64,000 bases of DNA from NCBI GenBank assembly GCA_026400835.1, contig JAPLOA010000035.1, positions 124,001 through 188,000 on the forward strand, written 5' to 3'. The number at the start of each line of letters is the position of its first letter. Positions within the stretch are counted from its first letter, which is position 1. Shown here piece by piece: positions 8,044 through 16,143 of this stretch. Origin of the DNA: Planctomycetales bacterium (GTDB lineage: Bacteria; Planctomycetota; Planctomycetia; Planctomycetales; Planctomycetaceae). The notes under the pieces are model-generated. The model was not told the DNA's origin, did not search any database, and saw nothing but the letters and a program-made list of their open reading frames with translations. The translations under genes and the position numbers were made by a program.

Positions 8044-8089
8044 AATACCGCCATTCATACCGCCATTCGGTTTGAACAATGGCGGTATT
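8044..8089. repeat. ACCGCCATT repeats beside attR
   Basis: Two direct copies of ATACCGCCATTC (about 8045-8056 and 8057-8068) are followed by an inverted copy AATGGCGGTATT at 8078-8089, giving a 12-bp perfect palindrome between the first and third. They lie upstream of the 255-aa gene and about 110 bp inside attR. Candidates are arm-type integrase/RDF sites or an operator for the rightmost gene. Confidence 0.5.
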
Positions 8090-8195
8090 CAGTGTATCAG
8101 GGCGAACGAACAGTGTACAGACAATAACACAAAAGCCAATGTTTTAACGTCTCAAATGAACAACTCTGTACAGTAATGAAAGCTCGATGTGTGCC

Positions 8196-8237
8196 CTGAA
8201 AATCCTGGTGTCGGGGGTTCGATTCCCCCTCTGCCCA
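8196..8237 (+). other. attR: 3' half of tRNA-Phe(GAA)
   Basis: Starting at an anticodon loop CTGAAAA (anticodon GAA), the sequence continues with TCCTG, variable loop GTGTC, a T-arm of GGGGG-TTCGATT-CCCCC and acceptor strand TCTGCCC plus discriminator A, with no encoded CCA. The pattern matches the 3' half of bacterial tRNA-Phe. The preceding bases (GTGCC) do not pair with TCCTG and no acceptor GGGCAGA lies upstream, so the 5' half is absent. This is the expected scar when an integrase recombines in the anticodon loop; the intact tRNA should be at the other end of the element, left of the window. Confidence 0.85.
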
Positions 8238-8247
8238 TGTAAAAAGA

Positions 8248-8282
8248 AAAAGGGTTCCCTAGAAATTCGGGAACCCTTTTTT
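8248..8282 (+). terminator. Rho-independent terminator after the tRNA fragment
   Basis: Perfect 12-bp stem (AAAGGGTTCCC arm at 8248-8259, partner 8269-8280) with a 9-base loop, running into Ts. It lies 10 bases after the tRNA fragment and is probably the native tRNA-Phe terminator, left on the host side of attR. Confidence 0.85.
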
Positions 8283-8303
8283 CGTTTCCGCCCGTCCCTT
8301 TTC

Positions 8304-8513
8304 GGCGAGCGGCAGGGCGTCAGCCTTCAGAGCACACCCGCATCTCACGCGCACCACCCGCTGCTTCCCCGTCATCCTGCTGCGTAAAGATTCCAGCGCG
8401 GACCGAAGCACCACCGACGACTCAACCAACCTGCCACGCAAAACATATAGCGATAACCGAAACACAGAATCGCAAGGAGTCGCACTCGGAGGGCTGACGC
8501 CCTGCCGCTCGCC
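8304..8513. repeat. 22-bp perfect inverted repeat pair, 166 bp apart
   Basis: Positions 8304-8325 and 8492-8513 are exact reverse complements (core GAGCGGCAGGGCGTCAGCC). The pair sits in the otherwise gene-free stretch 8283-8733 between the terminator and the secreted protein gene. No open frame between the arms looks coding. It may be a palindromic mobile repeat or two REP-like units in opposite orientation. The rest of 8514-8733 shows nothing else I can support. Confidence 0.65.
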
Positions 8514-8733
8514 GGAGGCTTATGCAGACCGAGTCTTTTCGCGGGATTACAAAGATTCTTGAAATAGTTGGCCGACGGATTCGCTGTCGTTCGATCTGCA
8601 GCTTAACCATCACCCTGTCGAGTGCTAAAGATTTCGCTGGCGGGTGAACGTCACATCCACTGTCGTGGGACGCCGGGGTCTGTGGGGATCTCGAACAAGT
8701 TGTTCAACACCAACAAAGAAGTGAGTTCAAATC

Positions 8734-9528
8734 ATGAAGTCGAATGCCTGGAAGACCTGCCTGTTATTTTCCACCGTATACCTGGCCGCGGCAACGGCTT
8801 CAACTTTCGGTGAAGAGAAGGTGAAGCTTCAGATCGCCGGATACTCCGTGGGGCAAAAAGATCCTTCGTCTGAGTTTGGCCAGGGGTTGTCCATGATGCG
8901 GCAGCCGGGACTCGAAGTGGATCTGCATTTTCATGCACCCAAAGAAACCGTCCTGTCGCTTGATGCAAAGCAAACGGCGCTTGTGTTAAAGCAGGATGAC
9001 GGAACCGAACTGCCTCTCGAGGAGATGTTTGATGGCAACTTCCGATTGAGCCTGAACGAGAAGCCAGAGAAAGGCCTGGTGTCCATGCGGACGTCAGAGA
9101 TTCCAGCCAAAGGAACAAAGCAGATTCAAATGGAAGGCGATCTGGTTCTTGTTGTAGGACGAGATCTGAAGACTGTCGATGTGGAGATTGTGCTGGAAGA
9201 GGGCAAGGAACTGAAGTTTGGTCCTCTGGATGCAACAGTCGGAGAGATTGGAGATGCCTTTGGGGAGCCTTTCAAAAAGACGTTTCAAATGAGCAGCAAG
9301 AAGCCATTTGATTCGATCGCCTCGATTGAGTTCGTTGATGCAAAAGGTAAGACTGTCGAAAGTTCCAGCGGCGGCTCCGGAAGTTTCGGCTTCGGCGACG
9401 ACGTGACCTATTCACGATCGTGGCAGATTGCATCGGATGCAAAGTCGATCAAGGCCAAGGTCTCCTACTACACAAAGACGGAGACAATGAAGGTGCCTTG
9501 TAAACTGGAATTCGGTCTGGGGTTGTGA
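8734..9528 (+). CDS. Secreted hypothetical protein
   Basis: 264 aa. An N-terminal signal peptide is visible (basic MKSNAWK, hydrophobic TCLLFSTVYLAAATA, likely cleavage near TFGEE), so the protein is probably periplasmic. The remainder is beta-rich and acidic with a Gly/Ser-rich loop near residue 215 (SSGGSGSFGFGDD). No domain is recognised and no catalytic motif is visible. A hairpin terminator follows, so it is probably monocistronic. Confidence 0.75.
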   Translation: MKSNAWKTCLLFSTVYLAAATASTFGEEKVKLQIAGYSVGQKDPSSEFGQGLSMMRQPGLEVDLHFHAPKETVLSLDAKQTALVLKQDDGTELPLEEMFDGNFRLSLNEKPEKGLVSMRTSEIPAKGTKQIQMEGDLVLVVGRDLKTVDVEIVLEEGKELKFGPLDATVGEIGDAFGEPFKKTFQMSSKKPFDSIASIEFVDAKGKTVESSSGGSGSFGFGDDVTYSRSWQIASDAKSIKAKVSYYTKTETMKVPCKLEFGLGL

Positions 9529-9566
9529 TCGCTCTTTGATCAGCTCGATACCGCGCAAATTTCCGC

Positions 9567-9595
9567 AGCCGCCTTCACTCGAAGACGGCTGTTTT
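9567..9595 (+). terminator. Terminator after the secreted protein gene
   Basis: Stem AGCCG-c-CTTC / GAAG-a-CGGCT around loop ACTC, followed by GTTTT, 38 bases past the stop codon. Confidence 0.7.
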
Positions 9596-10151
9596 CGTTG
9601 ACGCGACGTCATCTGGCACAAAATTCAAATTCGTTTTGGCCGATACTTCCGGCAATCAACGATTGGGATGATCGGAAGGCGAAATACTCGCCGCATTATG
9701 CCAAAGGACTTGTCCACCGGGAGCCGTCACGTGTCACTTTCTGCCATTGAATCGATGATGTCCCAATTCCGTTCCGTCGTCAGCCGCTTTCGAGGCGTTC
9801 TCGCCCCCGCCAAAAGCACCCGCACAACTCGCCAATTTCAAACAGTGGCAATTCAGGCAAATTGCAGAGACTTGCAGGGCAAGCGAGGGGTCTCTCGGAG
9901 TTCTCAACGGCTCACATTGTTCCGAAGATGCTTTATCCGAGTACGCAGCGAGCAGAATTCTTCTTCTCGATGGCTTATACCGTAGCGGCCTTCGAAGACC
10001 GCTGCCAGGATATTAAGTACTGTTGCCCGGGGCAATCGCGTCTCAACACTTGAAGAGCACGGACGTTTTTGTACGCCATGATGTAACACGGGGCAGTTAG
10101 TCCTGTTCTGCTGGAACTGATATCGCGCCATTTGGCACAACAGAAAATTCC
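9596..10151. other. Gene-free stretch
   Basis: About 550 bases between the terminator and the GAF-HlyD gene. The open frames here lack Shine-Dalgarno sites and protein-like composition. It presumably holds the promoter of the export cluster, but I cannot point to one. Confidence 0.4.
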
Positions 10152-12017
10152 ATGAGCGCATTGTCGACAGATCAATTTGAGTCTCATCTGGAGCAGTTGG
10201 AGACTGCGGCCCGGCGAGGGGACTCGTTGAATCTTCTGTTGCAGATCGCTCAGAAGTCACTCATCTCGCTGGTAGGTACGAACGACGTTGTGATTGTCGT
10301 CGCGGAGGGCAATCAGATTCGACTGCTCGCGGGAACGCCGTCCAGCGAAATCTGTGAGCACATCGGCGATTCAACTCGACTATCGCAAACTCATTCGGAT
10401 CTGCAGATTCAGGAGCAAAGCTCAGGAACCGCCTGGCATGTGACGGTCGCCAGATTGCTCTCAAAGGAACATCGTTGCGTCTGTCATTTCGTGCTGAGTC
10501 GTGATCCACACAAGAATTCTCTGCTCACAGATGCCTGCCAAACTCTGGCCGACGTTCTGACTGAAGCGACCGGACGATTATTGTTGTCTGATCTCAATCA
10601 ACGTCTTCGACAGTATGGTCAGGTCAGCAGTTTTGTGCATAGTCTGGCAAGAACTCGCAGTCTGCAGGAGTGGTCGCAGGAGATTGTGCAGCGTGGCCCC
10701 GAGCATCTCGGGAAAGGTCGCATTACTGTGCTGTCTCGTCAGCACGGAGAATGGATCGCTCTTGCGGCGACCGGCAGCTCAGCGATTAATCCGGCCGCGG
10801 ATGCGGTGTCACGCAATCAGCAGATGGTATCGCTACTCACAAAAGCTTCGATGGTTGGGGAATGGTTGTCGACAACAGCACCATCGGGCACCTCCGATGC
10901 CAGCCTTCTGACTTTGTTCGCACAGTATGAAGCCCTGGGTATTCGCTTCCTCCGAGCGGAAACCGTTTGCGGCAATGACGGCAGTGTGAATCATGCGTTT
11001 CTGACAGAGGTCTTTGGGGCTGAAACGCTTCCCCCGGAGCCGCTCGTTCAACTGCTGAGACAGGAAATTTCTGAGGCGGCTCGATTACTGCCGCGGGAGG
11101 TTGCTCAATCCGGCCTCGCATTGCCGAGAAACCCTGTTACTCGCTGGCTGCTCATCGCGGCTGCAATATCTGGCATTTTGATGGTGATCCCGGCTGATTT
11201 TGAAATCGAAGTTCAGGGACAGGCTTTTCCTCAGGAACGCCGCCGAATTTTTGCGCCGGATGACGGGATCGTAGAAGAGCTTCTGGTGACCGCCGATCAA
11301 AAGGTGTCTGCTAATGAACCGCTGTTGAGATTGCGAAACCCGGAGCGAGAACTCGATTTGAATCGAGTGCTCGGGGATATCGATTCGGCCGTTTCACGAC
11401 TGCAGGCAATCCGGGCTACTCGAACGACGACCGGAGCGACAAACGGAAACAATCCCGCCGCACGTTCGGCGGATTTAAGCAGCGAAGAGCAACAACAGGA
11501 ACGCAAGCTGGAGACGCTGCGTCAGGAACAGACGCTGGTCGAACAGCAGATTGCAGCACTCACAATATCGTCCCCCATTGATGGCGTGGTTTACCAAAGC
11601 CGACTGCAGGAACAATTGCGTTCGCGGCCAGTCCAGCGTGGCCAGCAGTTGCTGGAGATCGTAAACGATTCGGGAGAATGGCAATTGGATCTTCAGGTAC
11701 CTGATTTGGTTGTCGGCTATATTCCCGTGGCAGAGTTCACAAAAGATATCGACAAAGTCGAGGTCCAATTTACTTTAAACGATGACTATCGTTCCGTTCA
11801 CGAGGCGACACTAAAATCGCTCGACACAGCCACCCATCTTCATGATGGACAACTCACTTGTCTGGCGACTGTCGGCGTCGAAAAAACTCTGACAAAGAAA
11901 CTGCGCCCCGGACAAACCGTGTCGGCTCGTATTCGTTGCGGGAGAAAGTCTTTGGCGTTCGTGTGGTTTCGAGAAATCGTTGAGTTCTGGCAAAGGAAAC
12001 GCTTCACGTGGCTTTAG
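10152..12017 (+). CDS. GAF-domain/HlyD-like membrane fusion protein
   Basis: 621 aa. The N-terminal about 320 residues are cytoplasmic and GAF-like (LQEWSQEIVQRGPEHLGKGR onward, about residues 165-320). One membrane segment follows at about 330-347 (WLLIAAAISGILMVIPA). The C-terminal part is a periplasmic HlyD/RND-adaptor fold: a lipoyl-type half (FAPDDGIVEELLVTADQKV), a coiled coil (about 440-475, EEQQQERKLETLRQEQTLV) and the second half (SPIDGVVYQSRLQEQLRSRP). Joining a sensory-type domain to an adaptor suggests ligand-gated or regulated export. First gene of a three-gene set, separated from the next by a repeat element. Confidence 0.82.
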   Translation: MSALSTDQFESHLEQLETAARRGDSLNLLLQIAQKSLISLVGTNDVVIVVAEGNQIRLLAGTPSSEICEHIGDSTRLSQTHSDLQIQEQSSGTAWHVTVARLLSKEHRCVCHFVLSRDPHKNSLLTDACQTLADVLTEATGRLLLSDLNQRLRQYGQVSSFVHSLARTRSLQEWSQEIVQRGPEHLGKGRITVLSRQHGEWIALAATGSSAINPAADAVSRNQQMVSLLTKASMVGEWLSTTAPSGTSDASLLTLFAQYEALGIRFLRAETVCGNDGSVNHAFLTEVFGAETLPPEPLVQLLRQEISEAARLLPREVAQSGLALPRNPVTRWLLIAAAISGILMVIPADFEIEVQGQAFPQERRRIFAPDDGIVEELLVTADQKVSANEPLLRLRNPERELDLNRVLGDIDSAVSRLQAIRATRTTTGATNGNNPAARSADLSSEEQQQERKLETLRQEQTLVEQQIAALTISSPIDGVVYQSRLQEQLRSRPVQRGQQLLEIVNDSGEWQLDLQVPDLVVGYIPVAEFTKDIDKVEVQFTLNDDYRSVHEATLKSLDTATHLHDGQLTCLATVGVEKTLTKKLRPGQTVSARIRCGRKSLAFVWFREIVEFWQRKRFTWL

Positions 12018-12022
12018 GAACA

Positions 12023-12312
12023 GTCCCAAAATAACATCCGGATTTTACTGAGGCGAGACATCAAACCCGACGCGTTAGTATTGAAGTTGCGATGTTCAAG
12101 ACTGGGGAAGATCAACGGGGCGAAAACAAGGGGGAATTATCACAACCCGACGCGTCAGCGAGGGATTTACGGAAACATTGGTAAAACGAGAAATCGCAAT
12201 CCCTCGCTCACGCAGCGGGTTGGGATGGCGGCAAACGCGCAACTTCAAGACGCGTTAGCGAGGGATTCTTGAGTCAGACGTCGATCCCTCGCTGACGCGT
12301 CGGGTTGTGATA
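12023..12312. repeat. MITE/REP-like palindromic repeat, family A
   Basis: Starts with AGTCCCAAAATAACATCCGG six bases after the stop codon of the GAF-HlyD gene. It contains four half-sites of CCCGACGCGTCAGCGAGGG in alternating orientation (about 12138-12167, 12198-12226 inverted, 12248-12267, 12283-12311 inverted). The same end sequence occurs inverted at 44440-44483, and the four-half-site core, including the spacer GCAAACGCGCAACTTCAA, recurs at 62691-62880. Noncoding. The remaining bases to 12474 carry the AGGAG ribosome binding site of the next gene. Confidence 0.8.
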
Positions 12313-12474
12313 CCGAGATCGGCAGGCGTCGTGTTTCACTCAGTTGGGATCCTGTGGAAAAGCGTGTTATGTTCGGCTTAAGCGAAGAGATTTGAGAGAT
12401 ATGCACTGGCGTCTCAGGCCTCGTAAGTGTTGTTTGTTGTGCTGTCCGAGCATTCGGGAATAGGAGTTAAGAGA

Positions 12475-13635
12475 ATGGCAGCTTATCGCACGATCTTTCG
12501 AACCAGACCGATCGCAATCGCACTGAATATTCTCGTGCTGACTCATGTCTCGGCACAGACAGACGAGTTTGAAACCTCAATCACAGTGCCGTCAATGACC
12601 ACGGCCTTGATTCAACATGCTGAAATTGCAGCCCGTGAACCGGGGATTCTGAAATCTCTCGCCGTCAAGCCAGGCGACTCGATTGCGGACGGACAATTGC
12701 TGGCGACACTGGATGATGAGTTGCAGGAAATCGCTGTACAACAGGCTGAACTGAATGTTCGAATAGCAGAACTGAAAGCCAACAACAGTCTCCCGGTAGA
12801 GACGGCCAGGGCCATGGTTCGTGAAGCCGAGCAGGAAAAAGCTAAACTCGAAATCGCGGCTCGCATCAGTCGAAAACAAGCCGAGAGTGATGTAGCAGTC
12901 CGCCTTGCTGAGAAGAGCAAAGAGATCGCAAAGTATGAGCTTGACCGTGCTCAGAAGGCCAAAGAATCTTTCAGTGGAAGCATCTCAAACTCCGAACTCA
13001 ATCGACTGGCCGTTTTGTTCGATCAACGCACCCTCGAAATTGAAAAAACGCAGGAAGACCGTGCGATCAGCCTGCTCAAACCCGAGGCTGATCTGGCAGC
13101 CGTGCAACAACAGGCAGAAGCGATTGCACGCACTCAATCGTTGGCCGCCGAGAAAGAACAGGAACAGCAGGTCGCGCAGGCTAATCTGGAGCTAGCCAAC
13201 TCGGAACTCGCCGAAGCCAAACTGCAATTAGAAAGGCGAAGGCTGAAAGCTCCGTTTGCCGCGACTGTTGTCGCTGTGAGTCGTCAGACTGGCGAGTGGG
13301 TCGAGCCGGGCTCGGTTGTTCTGCGCGTCATTCAACTCGATCGTTTGCGAGTGGAAGGTTTTGTTTCTGCAGATCAAGCAACTGCGATTGAACCCGGCCA
13401 ACGTGTACGGATCGTGTTCCCGGGTAACGTCGGCAAACCAGTTTCAGGTGAGATTACGTTTGTGAGCCCGGAGGTTGAACCCGTCAATCAGCAGGTTCGT
13501 CTCTGGGCGGAATTTGATAACCCGGAAAAGCAAATTCGCCCGGGCCTTGTCGCCACCATGGAAGTCAAATCCAGGAATTCAAAACCTGACGATCGTGAGG
13601 CGAGGAAGGGGAACACTCCACCAGCCACACGTTGA
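12475..13635 (+). CDS. Periplasmic adaptor protein (HlyD/RND MFP family)
   Basis: 386 aa from ATG 12475, chosen over an upstream in-frame ATG because AGGAG lies 8 bases before it. Signal peptide about residues 1-28 (FRTRPIAIALNILVLTHVSA). The fold order is typical: lipoyl half (PGILKSLAVKPGDSIADGQL), a very long Ala/Glu/Gln coiled-coil hairpin (about 85-235), second lipoyl half (LKAPFAATVVAVSRQTGEWV), beta-barrel with GQRVRIVFPG and the terminal IRPGLVATMEV motif. No inner-membrane RND or ABC pump is adjacent; the partner in this locus is the M50-HlyD fusion downstream. Confidence 0.88.
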   Translation: MAAYRTIFRTRPIAIALNILVLTHVSAQTDEFETSITVPSMTTALIQHAEIAAREPGILKSLAVKPGDSIADGQLLATLDDELQEIAVQQAELNVRIAELKANNSLPVETARAMVREAEQEKAKLEIAARISRKQAESDVAVRLAEKSKEIAKYELDRAQKAKESFSGSISNSELNRLAVLFDQRTLEIEKTQEDRAISLLKPEADLAAVQQQAEAIARTQSLAAEKEQEQQVAQANLELANSELAEAKLQLERRRLKAPFAATVVAVSRQTGEWVEPGSVVLRVIQLDRLRVEGFVSADQATAIEPGQRVRIVFPGNVGKPVSGEITFVSPEVEPVNQQVRLWAEFDNPEKQIRPGLVATMEVKSRNSKPDDREARKGNTPPATR

Positions 13636-13778
13636 AGACAGAACTGACCGTTTCGTCCATCGATTCAAACAGGTTAGCAGTCCGCTCAGCCATCAGAGGG
13701 CGCGAGAACAATCGGTGGCGAAAACTAATCATCTCATCACTCGAGATGATCCGCATCAATAAACGGAGACTCTGATTT

Positions 13779-15968
13779 TTGGTTGAATCCGGAGCATACC
13801 CGCAAGCACCGTCGCAGCAGCGACAGGAATCGCCGCCAATTGACTGGCGTCAGCGATGCGATCTGATCATACGTCCGCAGGATTCAGGGTATTGGATCGT
13901 CAAAGATCCGCTGTCACTCTGCTACACAATGCTCAATGAACAGGAAATGGCAGTCCTGAGACACGTGGATGGTTCTCGGACTGTGACCGATCTTCTCGGC
14001 CTGCTGAATTCGGCATGGCCCCAGCGGGAGTTCACTCGCGAAGATGTTGAAGATTTTCTTGCTCAATTGATCCAGAATCAACTCGTTGTCCGAACATCAA
14101 TGAACCGAGCCACCACCGCCTCTCGTTCAACGAAACCCGCAGCCCCAAAGCCGCGCTTCCGAATTGGCCGTTTGCTGCGATTTCAATTGCGATTGATCGA
14201 TCCCACCGCATTCCTGAATCGACTGGAACCATTGATTCGTCAGCTCTTTTCAAAGAAATGCGGACTCGCGCTGATGATGCTGGTGGTCGTTGCAATCGCT
14301 ATGGTGTTCCTGCGGTTTGATCAGCTTGCCCACAACTTACCCGGCCCGTGGGACTTCTTTGGCCCTGATAACTTATTGTTACTTCTGGCAACATTTGTCG
14401 TCGTCAAGACTCTGCATGAAATGGGACATGCCTTCGCAGCTCGACGATTTGGTGCCGAGTGCCACGAAGCAGGGGTCATGCTGATGATGTTTACGCCGCT
14501 GCTTTATACAAACGTTACGGATGCATGGATTCTGGATCGTCGCAGTCGATTGATGATCACTGCGGCCGGTATGCTTGTGGAGCTGGCTTTAGCCTCCGTT
14601 GCCACGATACTGTGGTTTGCAGCCGCTCCCGGAATTCTTAAAGTGATGCTCACCAATGTGATGGTGCTGTGTACCGTCGGAACGATCGTTTTCAACGGGA
14701 ATCCTCTGCTGAGATTCGATGGGTACTTCCTGCTGACGGATTTGGCGGGACTTCCCAATCTCTCTCAACGTGCTTCTCATCGCCTGCAGCAGTTTCTGTC
14801 GTTTCTGTTAATTGGGCGAACAGAGATTCGCCGTGACCGGGAGCCGCCGTTTGTACTGGCCTACGGCGTGTGTTCAGGGATTTATCGAATCTGCCTGAGC
14901 CTCGCGATTCTCCTGATGCTTTATCATCTGTTCGACCACTGGAACCTACGAATCATAGGCTTCGCGCTAACCATGATGGCCTCGGTCTCAATGATTGTTT
15001 TTCCGCTGTTCAATTCATTCAGTGGCCTGGTGGCCGAGATCCTGCATCAGAAGCAGCGAGGATATCTGCTGATGCGATCGTCTTTCATTTTTGCACTACT
15101 TGCGGCGGGCCTGTGCATTCCTCTGCCGCATTCGATCATCGTGCCGTGCGTTGTCGAACCCGTCGGTCGACCGATCTATGCAACAATGTCCGGAGAATTG
15201 AAGTCAGCGGCCAATTATGGCCAGATCGTTTCGCCGGGCGATGTCGTCGCTGTCACCAGCGACCTCAAGCTTCTCCAGCAGCTTACGCATTTACAGGGCG
15301 AAGTGAAAATCCTGCAGACGCGAGTTCGAGCCTATGAACTTGACCGCTCAGGCACGCAGTCCGCATTGCTTCCGGAAGCTCGAAAGATTCTGGATTCAGC
15401 GACGCAGCGAGTCGACCAGTTTGAATCGGAATTAGAAAGATTAGCCACAAGATCGCCCTCAAGTGGCCTCCTGATGCCGCCTCGCGTGACCCCGTTGTCG
15501 GACGATGAAAGTTCGCTCAGCAAGTGGCATGGCTGTCCACTCGATGCCAACAATGTCGGCGCTTTTATCGAAGAAGGAACGTTGCTGGGAACAATTGTTG
15601 ATCCAGCAGCTGTGGAACTCATCCTGCCTGTGAACTCCGCCCAGCGACAACTTCTGCGAGACGGCCAGTCTGTTGAGTTTCAGCCAACCGGGAATCCTCA
15701 CCTGAAGTTCTCTGGTTCGATCGTGCAAATGCCGACGCTGGAATCGACGGAGATTCCTCAGGAGTTGACCGCCGCTGGTCTCGTGCCTCCTTTGACGGCC
15801 GCGAAACCCGGCGAGGACGCTCGACGCTGGCAGGTTGTTTGCCGGGCGGTCGTTCCGGAAGGAAACACACCGCCGCGTCTCTATTCGACCGGCCATGTGA
15901 AAGTGACTGTGGAGCCAGCCTCGCTGTTGACTCGAATGCTCCGCTACGTGAACGCGGCTTTTGAATAG
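13779..15968 (+). CDS. PqqD-like / M50 site-2-protease / HlyD fusion protein
   Basis: 729 aa from a TTG start preceded by CGGAG. Residues about 28-105 resemble a PqqD/RRE winged helix (SGYWIVKDPLSLCYTMLNEQ to FTREDVEDFL). A multi-pass M50 domain follows with zinc motif HEMGH (213-217) and the second motif NGNPLLRFDGY (306-316), the Asp ligand being D314. The C-terminal 240 residues form an HlyD-like lipoyl/coiled-coil region. This architecture is known in YydH-like peptide maturation or export proteins. All catalytic ligands are present, so it is predicted active. It probably works with the two adaptor proteins upstream. Confidence 0.87.
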   Translation: MVESGAYPQAPSQQRQESPPIDWRQRCDLIIRPQDSGYWIVKDPLSLCYTMLNEQEMAVLRHVDGSRTVTDLLGLLNSAWPQREFTREDVEDFLAQLIQNQLVVRTSMNRATTASRSTKPAAPKPRFRIGRLLRFQLRLIDPTAFLNRLEPLIRQLFSKKCGLALMMLVVVAIAMVFLRFDQLAHNLPGPWDFFGPDNLLLLLATFVVVKTLHEMGHAFAARRFGAECHEAGVMLMMFTPLLYTNVTDAWILDRRSRLMITAAGMLVELALASVATILWFAAAPGILKVMLTNVMVLCTVGTIVFNGNPLLRFDGYFLLTDLAGLPNLSQRASHRLQQFLSFLLIGRTEIRRDREPPFVLAYGVCSGIYRICLSLAILLMLYHLFDHWNLRIIGFALTMMASVSMIVFPLFNSFSGLVAEILHQKQRGYLLMRSSFIFALLAAGLCIPLPHSIIVPCVVEPVGRPIYATMSGELKSAANYGQIVSPGDVVAVTSDLKLLQQLTHLQGEVKILQTRVRAYELDRSGTQSALLPEARKILDSATQRVDQFESELERLATRSPSSGLLMPPRVTPLSDDESSLSKWHGCPLDANNVGAFIEEGTLLGTIVDPAAVELILPVNSAQRQLLRDGQSVEFQPTGNPHLKFSGSIVQMPTLESTEIPQELTAAGLVPPLTAAKPGEDARRWQVVCRAVVPEGNTPPRLYSTGHVKVTVEPASLLTRMLRYVNAAFE

Positions 15969-16143
15969 GCGGGGGATGCAAACCGCGAACTGCGGCAGGA
16001 TGAAACGCGACCTGCTTCCAGCAAAGTGCGATACGCGGGCCGGTGACATCGCCAATCAGCAGAAGCAGAAGGAAAAAGCAAAAGAATACCGCTGATGAAA
16101 TCGTCGTGACATTCAATATGCGGAGTCTATTCTGTTGAGCCGC

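Noticed and set aside
8160-8240. A complete tRNA-Phe gene
   Set aside because: Only the anticodon loop to the discriminator base is present; the preceding bases do not form the 5' acceptor, D-arm or anticodon stem.
12130-12312. CRISPR array
   Set aside because: The repeated units alternate in orientation and have no constant-length spacers, so they form palindromes rather than a CRISPR.
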